A stretch of 64,000 bases of DNA from Cordylochernes scorpioides (GCA_030710605.1 CP092881.1:71966445-72030444); one strand, 5' to 3'; numbered from the stretch's first letter, positions 10,157 through 23,055 are shown. Notes: generated by a model not told the origin, from the letters alone. Numbers and translations: made by a program.

Positions 10157-11377
10157 CTATGTAATACTATTTAGAGCACATTTTGCATTTTAAACACCTA
10201 AGCCCCCCTCTTTTTAATATTGTAGCAAAGTATTAAAAGTATTATTTTATTTTGGATGTTTGTGCCATGAAACTTTGGGAAGTTGTTTAGTATACTACCC
10301 GGAAGATTTCTGGCGAATTATTTTAAAATAATATTTATAACAATAATTATAGCGAATTTTAAGACATATTATTATATTCTGTGTTTGTGCATATATAAAT
10401 ATTTTACAAAAAAAATGTGAGAACGTTCTATTAGAATATCTCGAAAACAAAAAACAATACATATAAACGAGTTCACTGACATTTATTAATGCAGTGATTA
10501 TAATCAATGATTACAATGAAGGGCTATATTATCTATATATATATAAAAATCACTTTCAAATTATCTTTATAAATTGTAGCAAGGTCTGTTTTTACAGCAT
10601 TATTATATTTTGACTGGTTTATTTTAAATATGTTTGTTATGAAGGCACTATGTAATACTATTTAGAGCACATTTTGCATTTTAAACACCTAAGCCCCCCT
10701 CTTTTTAATATTGTAGCAAAGTATTAAAAGTATTATTTTATTTTGGATGTTTGTGCCATGAAACTTTGGGAAGTTGTTTAGTATACTACCCGGAAGATTT
10801 CTGGCGAATTATTTTAAAATAATATTTATAACAATAATTATAGCGAATTTTAAGACATATTATTATATTCTGTGTTTGTGCATATATAAATATTTTACAA
10901 AAAAAATGTGAGAACGTTCTATTAGAATATCTCGAAAACAAAAAACAATACATATAAACGAGTTCACTGACATTTATTAATGCAGTGATTATAATCAATG
11001 ATTACAATGAAGGGCTATATTATCTATATATATAAAAATCACTTTCAAATTATCAAATTATCTTTACAAGTGGATATTAACTTTACTGTACTGATTAGTT
11101 TAGTATAATGTTAATTTAACATATTACAAATTAGCCACAGCAACGCGTAGCCGAGTTCGCTAGTTTAGTATAATCTTAAAATATTTCAACAAAATATATT
11201 TAAGGGGGACAGGATTACCTAAAAACAATATTGATAAATTTATATAGGGAAGTGGAAAGTTTTGATTGCGCCGGATCGTCTTTTTTTTAAAGAAGACAGA
11301 GTAAATTTTGTCCACACTTGGTTATCTCGAGTGACTTCAATAAAGGTCACTGTCTATCAAATATCCTTCATAGTTAT

Positions 11378-11621
11378 TGCTGGACCGTGACGGCGGGCGG
11401 CTAACTTCGGCAACACCGGAGCTGACGACAAACCGTCACACCCCACACACCGTACTTTCACTTTCTGTTTTTTGTATCCTGAATCGGCGTAGCCGCGGTG
11501 ACTCATATTTTCTCTCCCCATGATTACCATTTCAATATATATATAATCCTTTCACCTTGTTGTAGTTAATTAAAGAATAATTAACGTTAAGCGCTGTGTG
11601 TAATCAAATTGAAATACAACA
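11378..11621 (+). repeat. 5' LTR of the Copia element
   Basis: 244 bp. It contains GACGGCGGGCGGCTAACTTC and TATATATATAATCC. Compared with the 3' LTR it has extra bases near 11420-11450 and lacks the GTGA repeat near the 3' end. Confidence 0.92.
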
Positions 11622-11630
11622 AAGATTATG

Positions 11631-11717
11631 AGACTAAAGAAGCGCAAGACCTAAAACGTCAGACTGAAGAAGCGCAAGATCTAAAACGTCAGACTGAAGA
11701 AGCCAAGGCCTAAAACG
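11631..11717 (+). repeat. Three tandem 30-bp repeats in the Copia leader
   Basis: AGACT(A/G)AAGAAGCGCAAGA followed by CCTAAAACGTC is repeated three times with minor changes, between the 5' LTR and the gag start. The role is unknown. Confidence 0.8.
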
Positions 11718-11784
11718 TGAGTAACCAAATTTCTTTTGATTACTTGGCCCATCCTTTTTTTCTACTTACCAAATATTTTGTAAA

Positions 11785-14700
11785 ATGGCAAACACGACGA
11801 TTACAAAATTAAATGGTGCTAATTACTCCAGCTGGAGTTTCCAGATGAAACTCGTTCTAATCGAAAACGACTTGTGGAGTTTGATCAATCCAGGAGAGGC
11901 TAAGCCTGACCCTAGTGACCTTGTTGCAACAAAAAAAATTTGTCGCGGGAGGGTAAGGCGTTTGCAAAAATTTGCCTCGGGATTGATGATGAACAACAAT
12001 TGCATGTTCAACATTTGAATACTCCGAAAGAGGTCTGGGAGGAACTGGAAAAATTATACGCACCAAAGGATAGTAGATATCGAGCCGTACAACTAAGAAG
12101 GCAGTTATATGGCGAAAGGTTGACTCAGCACAGCAATATGGAAGGGTATATGGGGAAGATAAACCACACTGCAAACGAACTGGCCCTAATTGGCGACAAA
12201 ATTGATGATGGCGATTTGGCTATGGTTCTTTTTGGTGGATTACCAGAGGATTGGGACACCGTTGTCTCAACCATATGTAACTTGCCTGATTCAGACTTCA
12301 CGACCTTCACAGTTAAAAGACGGCTGTTGGCAGAAGCAGAAAGGCGTTCGTCATATCTACCAAAAGATGTGGGTGCCATGGTCGTTAATGCCTCTTCGAA
12401 GCCCATTGAAACAGAAAAACAATTTAAAGCAAAGGTTGTTTGTTTCAAATGTGGAGGTAAAGGCCATTATGCAAGGGAATGCAGGAAGAAAGGAAAGAAT
12501 GAACAAAGACCAAAGAGGTTTGACCAAAACAAAGGCGTAAATATGTCGGCAATGTGCAACACTTTGTTTGGAGCTACCGCCGAGACCTGGATCATAGATT
12601 CTGGAGCGACGCACCATATGACTCCCAAGAGAGATTACTTCACATGTCTGAAAGAGTGCACAAGCAATATGAGTTCCATCACTGTTGCGAATGGCTCTTC
12701 TATAGAAGCATGTGGTATCGGTACTGTCAGTGCCAATATTGTTGGACACAAGGGAGATGCCAGCAATTTGGTTGCCCAGAACACCTTGTACGTTCCAGAT
12801 ATGCGTCACAGTGTTCTGTCTGTACTCCAAATGATAGAAAACGGTAGAAAAGTTGTCTTCAACAAGGGTGGTTGCCACATTATGGACATGAAAGGTAAAC
12901 TTTTGAAAGAGGGAAAGAAGCTGGGTAGACTTTACTACGTCCAGACTACTCGATCCTCTCCGATAGATCAGAATGATCGTGTTTCTCTTGCATCTGAATG
13001 CAAGGAAGAGCTTACACTGGAACTTTGGCACAAAAGGCTGATGCATGTAAATGCATATACGATAGCAAAGATGGCCAAGAACCAAAGCGTAAGAGGACTT
13101 GATTGCAGCCCGGCAAAGCCAGAAAAGTGCGAAGACTGCTTGATCGGTTGTCTTACCGTCTGCCATTCCTTCAGCACTCACACAAGGAGGAAAAAGAAAT
13201 CATGCCATTGGACTTGGTGCATGCGGACTTGATGGGTCCACTTGACGTATTGAGCTGGGGAGGAGCCAAGTACGTCTCAACCATCATTGATGAATCTACG
13301 AGATATGCAAGTGTATTTTTCCTGAAAAACAAAGGCGGAACCCTGGGAAAAGTCAAAGAGTGGATTCAAGAATCTGAGAAACAAACCAGCCGGAAACTAA
13401 AACGAATACATACGGATAATGGCTTGGAATTTTGTTCCAAGGAATGGAACACTTTCTGCACGAGCGTTGGAATAGTTCATGAACACACTATGACGTATAC
13501 ACCCCAACAGAATGGTGTGGCAGAAAGAATGAATAGGACACTCCTAGATCTTGTCAGGGCACTATATCTGGAAGTGGTCTGCCAAAGGCTTCCTGGGCGG
13601 AGCTGACTTACACCGCAGCCTATGTCAGAAACAGAGTTCTCAACAATCACAATGGTGAAAGCACGCCATATGAACTGTGGACAGGGAACAAGCCTAGTCT
13701 TAAACACATAAGAGCTATTGGCTGTCAAGTATTTGTCCATATTCCAAGACAAGTCCGTAAATCCAAACTCGAAAGGAGAGCTGTCAAAGGTAACCTTGTT
13801 GGATATGCACTCAGAGGACGTGGCTACAGAGTGTGGATTCCTGAGATGAAGAAAGTGGTGGAATCTCGGGACTGTGTCTTCAAATAGAGTGATGTATCGA
13901 GGAACGAAAGAAACCGGGAGGTGCTTCCATCAGTTGAAAACTTCAGCTATGGGACTCAGCGGGAGATTGAAGAGTATCCAGTGTCTTTATTAGATCAAGA
14001 AGACGTGATACCTACAAAAGAGGACAGCCATAATGAAGATACTGTGAAGCCTTCTCCTACTCGATCTCATCCAATGATCCTGAGGAACCAGAGAAATACT
14101 CAGAACTCAATTGAACTCCTCAGTACTGAAGTAAATAAGGGAGATCCTACTTCGTATAAAGAAGCTATCCAAGGCCCTGAAGCTGAGCATTGGCTTGAAG
14201 CAATCGAAGAAGAATTGGAATCCTTGAGAAAGCACAAAGTTTGGGAACTAACAGAACTACCAAAAGACTCTGCCCCAATTGCTTGTAAGTGGGTACTACA
14301 CAAGAAGACCAACGCCGAGGGTCAAGTAGTTAGATATAAGGCCCAACTTGTGGCGAAGGGCTTCACTCAACAAAAGGGAATCGATTATGATGAGATTTAC
14401 TCACCTGTTTCTAGTTTTGAAACGACAAGACTGCTCACAGCAATAGGTGTTGAAAATAACTGGTTCATAGACCAATATGACGTGAAAAGTGCTTATCTCT
14501 ACGGCAAGCTTGACCGAGTGATCTACATGGAACAACCAGAAGGCTTTGTTAAACCTGGCGAGGAACATCTTTACTGCCAACTCAAAAGGTCTCTGTACAG
14601 ACTGAAGCAAAGCGGCAGATGTTGGAACAAGTGCCTTGATGAGTGGTTGAAGAAAAGGGGATTTATGAGGAATCCAGTTGACCCTTGTGTCTACAAGCTT

Positions 14701-15696
14701 AAGCTGAACGAAGGAATGATAATCTTACCATTATACGTGGATGATATTCTTACTCTGACGGAGAATCAAGAAGTGAGAGAAAAGTGCATTCAACTGCTGA
14801 GAGGTCACTTCGAAACAAAGTACATCGGACCAGTATCCTACCTGCTTGGTGTCAACTTCACTCGATCAAAGGGTGGATGCGTAACTCTAACACAAAGAGC
14901 CTATATAAAAAGTCTACTGGAACGGTTCAATCTTCAGGAAGGAAGAGAAGTCTCAACGCCGATGGAAACCAGACCAGAACTTCTTGAGGAAGAAGATGAG
15001 GAAAACTGCCAAGACCTTCCCTACCGTGAACTAATTGGTGGACTGCTCTACATTTCACAGCGGACAAGGCCAGACATTGCCTATGCAGTAAGTCAATTGG
15101 CTCGCTATTGTTCAAAGTACACTAGAAAACACTGGGTTGCTGCGAAACGAATTTTAAGGTACTTAAAATCTTCAGAGCATCTAGGCATCACCTATAGACG
15201 GACTGGGGAACAACTGTGTGTCTATTCGGATGCAGATTGGGGAACCAACCTGGAAGACAGAAAGAGTACATCGGGTTACGTAGTGATGTTTGCAGGCGCT
15301 CCAATCCTATGGCGAAGTTCAAAGCAAACTGTCACCGCCCTCAGCACAATGGAGGCGGAATACATTTCCCTATCATCGTCAGTCAGGGAAGTGACATGGA
15401 TCAGGGAGTTCCTGAACCATTTGGATATACCACATAATATGGTTGAGCCAACTCCGGTGTGGTGCGATAACCAAGCGGCTATAGCACACGCCAAGAGCTA
15501 CATCGGCCGATCCAAGACCAGGCACATAGCTATTAGCTATCACTTCGTCAGAGAAAAGGTGGATGACGGTGTGATTCAACTGGACTATGTTACAAGTGGA
15601 AGAAACCTAGCGGACATTTTGACCAAGCCACTGGGGAGAAACCTACACGAACTTCATTGTTCGAGACTTTTAAGCGGCGAAGTAATCCATGAATAA
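11785..15696 (+). pseudogene. gag-pol: Copia gag-pol polyprotein, frameshifted
   Basis: Gag starts at 11785 (MANTTITKLNGANYSSW). An A8 run near 11930 breaks the frame, which continues from about 11940. A zinc knuckle (CFKCGGKGHYARECRKK, about 12440) is followed by protease (IIDSGATHHMT) and the integrase finger (LWHKRLMHVN...CEDC). A frameshift near 13180 leads into the integrase core (VHADLMGPL, TDNGLEF, NGVAERMNRT). Another lies near 13600, and a stop near 13885 precedes the last segment (13921-15696). That last segment is Copia RT (YDVKSAYLYG, catalytic YVDDI) and RNase H (SDADWGTN, STMEAEYISLS, and KTRHIAISYHFVRE at the end). The domain order PR-IN-RT-RH identifies Copia. At least four lesions make it inactive. 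Confidence 0.93.
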
Positions 15697-15719
15697 GAGA
15701 TCACTTCGAGGGAGGAGAC

Positions 15720-15955
15720 TGCTGGATCGTAACGGCGGGCGGCTAACTTCGGCAACACCGGAGGTGACGTCACATACCCGTACTTTCACTTTCTGTTTTT
15801 TGTATCCTGCATCGGCGTAGCCGCGGTGACTCATATTTGCTCTCCCCATGATTACCTTTTCAAAATATATATAAAATTCTTTCACCTTATTGTAGTTAAT
15901 TAAAGAATAATTAACGTTAAGCGTTGTGTGAGTGTAATCAAATTGATATACAACA
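15720..15955 (+). repeat. 3' LTR of the Copia element
   Basis: 236 bp, TGCTGGATCG to ATACAACA, aligned throughout with 11378-11621 and followed by the GTTAT duplication. Confidence 0.92.
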
Positions 15956-15979
15956 GTTATTTTCTGAATCCCGATATAA

Positions 15980-17560
15980 ATGCTAAAAGGTACATCTTTA
16001 AGTTTTGTCCATTAGAAAACAACATATCCTCTATTGTTCTGATTATCATTTATGTTATTCCATTGGTTTGTGAATGATATGCAGTTGTGGTCCTCTTAAT
16101 AATTCCGCAACAGTGGGTCAATTTCCTTATGAGTTCGACTTCAGGCCTGGTCTGTCACAATCTCTCTACGAGCTCCGTGGACCAGAATCACTTTCTCATC
16201 TAGGAATTCCACGACTTCCTGAATCTTTCAAGATACAAAGCTCTCTATGATCGCATATTTGGATAAATAGTCAATTCACACTATAATCCATCTTTTCGTA
16301 TCACGTGATATTGGGAAGCATCCAAGTATACCTATGCTATCTTTTGGAATGGTAGATTTGGAGGAGGTATAGGGATCAGGTCCAGACGGCAGTTGAGGCA
16401 TTTTCTTCTTTCTTGACAATGTTTTGTGTGTGTTGGCTCTTTGACATATTTTCTAACACTTCGACAAAGCCCTGGCCAGAAATACTTATTCTTTACTCTA
16501 CCATTACTCTTAGAAAAGCCCTGATGTCCTGCCATGAGAGGGTCGTGCAGTTCGTTCAATATGTTCAGTGTTTATGAATTATCAGTAGTAGAGGAGGGTC
16601 GATTGGGTAAAAAATTCTTCTTATAAAGAATCATAATAACAACCTTAAAGCAATTGTTCTTGGACGAACGTTCTGACAACTTATCAAGAATTTTAAATAT
16701 ATAAGGGTATTTCTTTTGCTCCTCCACAATGTTCCCAAAGGTTTTTAAAACGGGAAATCACCATTCTGAGTACTTCAGCTTTGCTTCTTTAAGAATTTCT
16801 CGAAAGACAAATCTGCATTTTTTCAGTCTTTTAAGCGAATAAAATATTGTATTCCTGTAGATGAAGAGCCCATCTGGTCAATCTACCCGAAGAGGATCGT
16901 TCAGGTTTGTTAGATATCACAAGGAATAATTTTCAGTTACAACCTTAAAGCGGCGCCTAAATAGATAGGGTCGGATCTTGCCATTCGCCTATATGACCAC
17001 CAAGCATTCTCTTTCAGTTGTTGATTTCTGTTCGACTTTAAGTAAGGTGCAAGACAGGTAAGTGATAGCCTTTTCTTTTCCATTTTGAATCTGCACCAAA
17101 ATGGCTCCTATTTCATACCCGCTAGCGCTACTGGGAATTACTGTTGGCGCATTCTCTCGTCAAAATGTCCGAGTACCGGTTTCAACATGAGAGCTAGCTT
17201 CAGGCTTTTGAAAGGGTTTCATGATTTTCTCCCCATTTGAACGTAGATATATTGGATAAAAGTTCATTAAGTGGCCATGGATTATCGGCATAGTTTTTTA
17301 TGAATCGTCGGTAGTATAATGATAATCCAAAGAAACTTTTTATTTGTTGAACATTCATCAGAGTCGGAAATTAATCGGTACAGAATCCTTCTTGATCTAC
17401 GTGGTGTCCTAGAATTGTAATTTGGTTTGAACTGAATAATCACTCTTTGAGGTTGATTCGCAACCATATTTTTTTGAAGCAATACAGGACGTGATCCTCG
17501 TGTCTCTTCATTGTCATTCAATGACAATGTTATCACATCATAATCTATAGGGTTCAAGTA
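15980..17560 (-). pseudogene. pol: Degraded Ty3/Gypsy pol relic
   Basis: Short minus-strand stretches line up with the element at 1-3163. The integrase finger is at 16332-16559 (LHDPLMAGHQGFSKSN...FWPGLCRSVRKYV). RNase H words are near 17040-17130 (STTEREC) and the RT thumb (QQIKSFFGLSLYYRRF) near 17290-17360. A fragment resembling VILVHGARREIV is at about 16165-16200. The order is correct for a minus-strand pol but many frameshifts separate the parts. No LTRs are recognisable. The satellite array begins 80 bp beyond its 5' edge. Confidence 0.75.
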
Positions 17561-17639
17561 CCGCCTTTATGGTTCCAGGCTCTCGCTCTCCCTTTTTATT
17601 ATATTATATATTTGTTTTTGGATCTTGAACTAAATTGGA

Positions 17640-20600
17640 GAATTTTTATGATTATTAGGATCCAAGGCCGTGATAGGTTTCTCTGGAGCGACGTCAACTT
17701 CTCCATAGAGATTATATCCAACATTTGGGATACAAGGCCGTGATAGGTTTCTCTGGAGCGACCTCAACTTTTTCCTAGAGATTATATCCAACAATTGTGA
17801 TCCAAGGCCGTGAGAGGTTTCTCTGGAGCGACCTCCACTTCTTCCTAGAGATTATATCCAAAAATTGGGATCCAAGGCCATGATAGGTTTCTCTGGAGCG
17901 ACGTCAACTTCTCCATAGAGATTATATCCAACAATTGGGATACAAGGCCGTGATAGGTTTCTCTGGAGCGACGTCAACTTCTCCATAGAGATTATATCCA
18001 AAAATCGGGTATCTAGGCCGTGATAGGTTTCTCTGGAGCGACCTCCACTTCTTCCTAGAGATTATATCCAAAAATTGGGATCCAAGGCCATGATAGGTTT
18101 CTCTGGAGCGACGTCAACTTCTCCATAGAGATTATATCCAACAATTGGGATACAAGGCCATGATAGGTTTCTCTGGAGCGACGTCAACTTCTCCATAGAG
18201 ATTATATCCAAAAATCGGGTATCTAGGCCGTGATAGGTTTCTCTGGAGCGACGTCAACTTCTCCATAGAGATTATATCCAACAATTGGGATCCAAGGCTG
18301 TGAGAGGTTTCTCTGGAGCGACGTCAACTTCTCCATAGAGATTATATCCAACAATTGGGATACAAGGCCGTGATAGGTTTCTCTGGAGGAACGTCAACTT
18401 CTCCATAGAGATTATATCCAACAATTGGGATACAAGGCCGTGATAGGTTTCTCTGGAGCAACGTCAACTTCTCCATTGAGATTATATCCAACAATTGTGA
18501 TAAAAGGCCATGATAGGTTTCTCTGGAGTGACGTCAACTTCTCCATAGAGATTATATCCAACAATTGGGACCCAAGGCTGTGATAGGTTTTTCTGGAGCG
18601 ACTTCAACTGACCCAAAGATATTATATCTGGACAATTGGGATACAAGGCCATGATAGGTTTCTCTGGAGCGACGTCAACTTCTCCATAGAGATTATATCC
18701 AACAATTGGGACCCAAGGCTGTGATAGGTTTTTCTGGAGCGACTTCAACTGACCCATAGATATTATATCTGGACAATTGGGATACAAGGCCGTGATAGGT
18801 TTCTCTGGAGCGACGTCAACTTCTCCATAGAGATTATATCCAACAATTGGGATACAAGGCCGTGAAAGGCTTCTCTGGAGCAACCTCAACTTCTTCCTAG
18901 TGATTATATCCAACAATTGGGATCCAAGGCCGTGAGAGGTTTCTCTGGAGAGACTTCAACTGATCCATAGATATTATATCTGGAAAATTGGGATACAAGG
19001 CCGTGATAGGTTTCTCTGGAGCGACGTTAACTTCTCCATAGAGATTATATCCAACAATTGGGATACAAGGCCGTGATAGGTTTCTCTGGAGCACAACCTC
19101 AATTTCTTCCTAGAGATTATATCCAACAATTGGGATACAAGGCCGTGATAGGTTTTTCTGGAGCGACCTCAACTTTTTCCTAGAGATTATATCCAAAAAT
19201 TGTGATCCAAGGCCGTGAGATGTTTCTCTGGAGCGACCTCAACTTCTTCCTAGAGATTATATCCAACAATTGGGATACAAGGCCTTGAAAGTTTTTTTCT
19301 AGAGCAACGTCAACTTCTCCGTAGAGATTAGATCCAACAATTGTGATACAAGGCCATGATAGGTTTCTCTGGAGCGACCTCAACTTCTTCCTAGAGATTA
19401 TATCCAATAATTGGGATACAAGGCCGTGAAAGTTTTTTCTGGAGCGACCTCAACTTCTCCATAGAGACTATATCCAACAATTGGGATACAAGGCCGTTAT
19501 AGGTTTCTCTGGAGCGACGTCAACTTCTCCATAGAGATTATATCCAACAATTGGGATACAAGGCCTTTATAGGTTTCTCTGGAGCGACGTCAACTTCTCC
19601 ATAGAGATTATATCCAACAATTGGGATCCAAGGCTGTGAGAGGTTTCTCTGGAGCGACCTCAACTTCTCCATAGAGATTATATCCAACAATTGGGATACA
19701 AGGCCGTGAAAGGTTTCTCTGGAGTGACTTCAACTGATCCATAGATATTATATCTGGACAATTGGGATAAAAGGCCGTGATAGGTTTCTCTGGAGTGACC
19801 TCAACTTCTCCATAGAGATTATATCCAAAAATCGGGTATCTAGGCCGTGATAGGTTTCTCTGGAGCGACGTCAACTTCTCCATAGAGATTATATCCAACA
19901 ATTGGGATACAAGGCCGTGATAGGTTTCTCTGGAGGAACGTCAACTTCTCCATAGAGATTATATCCAACAATTGGGATACAAGGCCGTGATAGGTTTCTC
20001 TGGAGCAACGTCAACTTCTCCATTGAGATTATATCCAACAATTGTGATAAAAGGCCATGATAGGTTTCTCTGGAGTGACGTCAACTTCTCCATAGAGATT
20101 ATATCCAACAATTGGGACCCAAGGCTGTGATAGGTTTTTCTGGAGCGACTTCAACTGACCCAAAGATATTATATCTGGACAATTGGGATACAAGGCCATG
20201 ATAGGTTTCTCTGGAGCGACGTCAACTTCTCCATAGAGATTATATCCAACAATTGGGATACAAGGCCGTGAAAGGCTTCTCTGGAGCAACCTCAACTTCT
20301 TCCTAGTGATTATATCCAACAATTGGGATCCAAGGCCGTGAGAGGTTTCTCTGGAGCAACGTCAACTTCTCCATTGAGATTATATCCAACAATTGTGATA
20401 AAAGGCCATGATAGGTTTCTCTGGAGTGACGTCAACTTCTCCATAGAGATTATATCCAACAATTGGGACCCAAGGCTGTGATAGGTTTTTCTGGAGCGAC
20501 TTCAACTGACCCAAAGATATTATATCTGGACAATTGTGATAAAAGGCCATGATAGGTTTCTCTGGAGTGACGTCAACTTCTCCATAGAGATTATATCCAA

Positions 20601-22610
20601 CAATTGGGACCCAAGGCTGTGATAGGTTTTTCTGGAGCGACTTCAACTGACCCATAGATATTATATCTGGACAATTGGGATACAAGGCCGTGATAGGTTT
20701 CTCTGGAGCGACGTCAACTTCTCCATAGAGATTATATCCAACAATTGGGATACAAGGCCGTGAAAGGCTTCTCTGGAGCAACCTCAACTTCTTCCTAGTG
20801 ATTATATCCAACAATTGGGATCCAAGGCCGTGAGAGGTTTCTCTGGAGAGACTTCAACTGATCCATAGATATTATATCTGGAAAATTGGGATACAAGGCC
20901 GTGATAGGTTTCTCTGGAGCGACGTTAACTTCTCCATAGAGATTATATCCAACAATTGGGATACAAGGCCGTGATAGGTTTCTCTGGAGCAACCTCAATT
21001 TCTTCCTAGAGATTATATCCAACAATTGGGATACAAGGCCGTGATAGGTTTTTCTGGAGCGACCTCAACTTTTTCCTAGAGATTATATCCAAAAATTGTG
21101 ATCCAAGGCCGTGAGATGTTTCTCTGGAGCGACCTCAACTTCTTCCTAGAGATTATATCCAACAATTGGGATACAAGGCCTTGAAAGTTTTTTTCTAGAG
21201 CAACGTCAACTTCTCCGTAGAGATTAGATCCAACAATTGTGATACAAGGCCATGATAGGTTTCTCTGGAGCGACCTCAACTTCTTCCTAGAGATTATATC
21301 CAATAATTGGGATACAAGGCCGTGAAAGTTTTTTCTGGAGCGACCTCAACTTCTCCATAGAGACTATATCCAACAATTGGGATACAAGGCCGTTATAGGT
21401 TTCTCTGGAGCGACGTCAACTTCTCCATAGAGATTATATCCAACAATTGGGATACAAGGCCTTTATAGGTTTCTCTGGAGCGACGTCAACTTCTCCATAG
21501 AGATTATATCCAACAATTGGGATCCAAGGCTGTGAGAGGTTTCTCTGGAGCGACCTCAACTTCTCCATAGAGATTATATCCAACAATTGGGATACAAGGC
21601 CGTGAAAGGTTTCTCTGGAGTGACTTCAACTGATCCATAGATATTATATCTGGACAATTGGGATAAAAGGCCGTGATAGGTTTCTCTGGAGTGACCTCAA
21701 CTTCTCCATAGAGATTATATCCAAAAATCGGGTATCTAGGCCGTGATAGGTTTCTCTGGAGCGACGTCAACTTCGCCATAGAGCAGCGATTCTCAACCAA
21801 TGTGCCGCGGTAATTTTGTGTGCCGCGAAATTCTAAAAATGTGCCGCCGAATTTTAGTCATATGATTATGTTCACGTTTGTATTGGTTTTTCTTTTTTTC
21901 TTTTTCATTTTTTTACTTTTTAAAATAACGAAATTAGCAAATTGAATGTTAGAGATGTATATTACTTATATTTTGCATAGAAATATTGATACATAATTTG
22001 AATTTTCTTGCATTCAAGTTAGCAAAAGTGTGCCGCGAAATTCTAAAATTGTGCCGCCAAATTTTCAAATCTTTAAAATAATGCCGCAACAAAAAAAAAA
22101 AAGGTTGAGAATCACTGCTATAGAGATTATATCCAACAATTGGGATACAAGGCCGTGAAAGTTTTTTCTGGAGCAACGTCAACTTCTCCATAGAGATTAT
22201 ATCCAACAATTGGGATACAAGGCCATGATAGGTTTCTCTGGAGCGACGTCAACTTCTCCATAGAGATTATATCCAACAATTGGGACCCAAGGCTGTGATA
22301 GGTTTTTCTGGAGCGACCTCAACTGATCCATAGATATTATATCCAAAAATTGGAATACAAGGCCGTGATAGGTTTCTCTGGAGCGACTTCAACTGATCCA
22401 TAGATATTATATCTGGACAATTGGGATCCAAGGCGGTGAGAGGTTTTTCTGGAGCGACTTCAACTTCTCCATAGAGATTATATCCAACAATTGGAATCCA
22501 AGGCCGTAATACGTTTCTCTGGAGCGACTTCAACTTTTACATAGAGATTATATCCAACAATTGTGAGATCCCAGATCATTAAAGTTTCTACAGCGACCTC
22601 AACTTCTCTA
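17640..22610. repeat. 70-bp satellite array with higher-order repeats
   Basis: About 70 tandem units of 70-71 bp. A unit runs GATTATATCCAACAATTGGG, then ATACAAGGCCGTGATAGG, then TTTCTCTGGAGCGACGTCAA and CTTCTCCATAGA. A 71-bp variant has TATTATATCTGGACAATTGG. Blocks recur at a shift of about 1.9 kb: unusual units such as TTGAAAGTTTTTTTCTAGAG occur near 19285 and 21181, and near-identical stretches span roughly 18.48-19.88 and 20.38-21.77 kb. A further block repeats at a shift of about 1.55 kb. Minus-strand frames up to 144 aa in it are a by-product of the repeat. A hAT MITE interrupts it at 21784. The right end decays by about 22610. Confidence 0.95.
21784..22117. mobile_element. hAT-type MITE inside the satellite
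   Basis: The terminal inverted repeats are CAGCGATTCTCAACC and GGTTGAGAATCACTG. The flanks CCATAGAG (21776-21783) and CTATAGAG (22118-22125) form an 8-bp duplication with one mismatch, as expected for hAT elements. The satellite unit continues in register on both sides. Subterminal TGCCGC motifs are repeated, a common feature of hAT transposase-binding regions. The 334-bp body has no coding capacity. Confidence 0.92.
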
Positions 22611-22757
22611 TTGAAATTACAACAATCTCAGGCTCTCTTTTCTATCGATATTTAAATCGATTCAAATCCCAAAGGAACCCTGGAGAGTTTTTTTAACTTT
22701 CCAAAACTCCTCAAAATAAATACGTATTCTACATATTCCAGTTTATATATATATATA

Positions 22758-23055
22758 TGTCGTAAAAAAAGATGTATTTTAGGTACGTTACCAATTCATT
22801 CATGCAGTCGTGGATTGAATTGAAAATGATAACTTTTATATCCAAAATTGAATTTATTTTAATGATTATATTTTTAAGAACAAACAGTTTTGCATACATA
22901 CAATTCTATATGATATTCTAAGTATAAACAAAAAACAATATTGCGTTGTACTCCTTTTGTTAAGGATTTTAAAAAATTAACTCTGTGTTAATTCTATGAT
23001 TATTTAAATTATAATTATATTAATGAATAATAAAAATATGATTTTTATTATGTCA
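22758..23055 (-). repeat. 3' LTR of the RT-less element
   Basis: 298 bp, identical by eye to 26989-27286. The outer side is (TA)n. Confidence 0.93.

Larger units (their letters stand above)
5291..11062 (+). repeat. Three tandem 491-bp units (middle one interrupted)
   Basis: ATTGTAGCAAGGTCTG begins units at about 5291, 5781 and 10573. The spacing of the second and third, after subtracting the nested LTR element (4296 bp) and its 5-bp duplication, is exactly 491. Each unit contains AAACACCTAAGCCCCCCTC, the GAAACTTTGGGAAGTTG block and a TCTATATATATA-type sequence like the Helitron 5' end. The 70-aa frames seen in each unit on the minus strand are repeats of non-coding DNA rather than genes. Confidence 0.85.
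4770..11163 (+). mobile_element. Non-autonomous Helitron carrying tandem units and a nested LTR element
   Basis: The 5' end reads A|TCTATATATATAAAAATGG, and the 3' end is CTAG followed by T (11160-11163 then T). Insertion between A and T is the Helitron rule, and a weak hairpin precedes the CTAG. The body shares the GAAACTTTGGGAAG...TTTAGTATACTACC block with the minus-strand Helitron at 46269-46960. It encodes no Rep/helicase. About 4.3 kb of its length is the Mag-like LTR element plus its duplication, leaving roughly 2.1 kb of Helitron. The 3' hairpin is degenerate, so the exact end is less sure than the 5' end. Confidence 0.7.
11378..15955 (+). mobile_element. Copia (Ty1) LTR retrotransposon, decayed
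   Basis: The LTRs (11378-11621 and 15720-15955) begin TGCTGGA and end CAACA. GTTAT stands on both outer sides (11373-11377 and 15956-15960), a 5-bp target duplication. A purine tract GAGGGAGGAGAC lies directly before the 3' LTR. The LTRs differ by several substitutions and small indels, and the coding region has frameshifts and stops, so the insertion is older than the neighbouring Mag-like one. Confidence 0.94.

Noticed and set aside
18482..18916. 144-aa minus-strand frame in the satellite (and similar frames to 22533)
   Set aside because: It is a direct consequence of the tandem unit. All copies lie in the array, with no start context, splice sites or recognisable domain.
17640..22610. CRISPR-like regular repeats
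   Set aside because: Units are directly contiguous with no unique spacers, no cas genes, and the context is eukaryotic.
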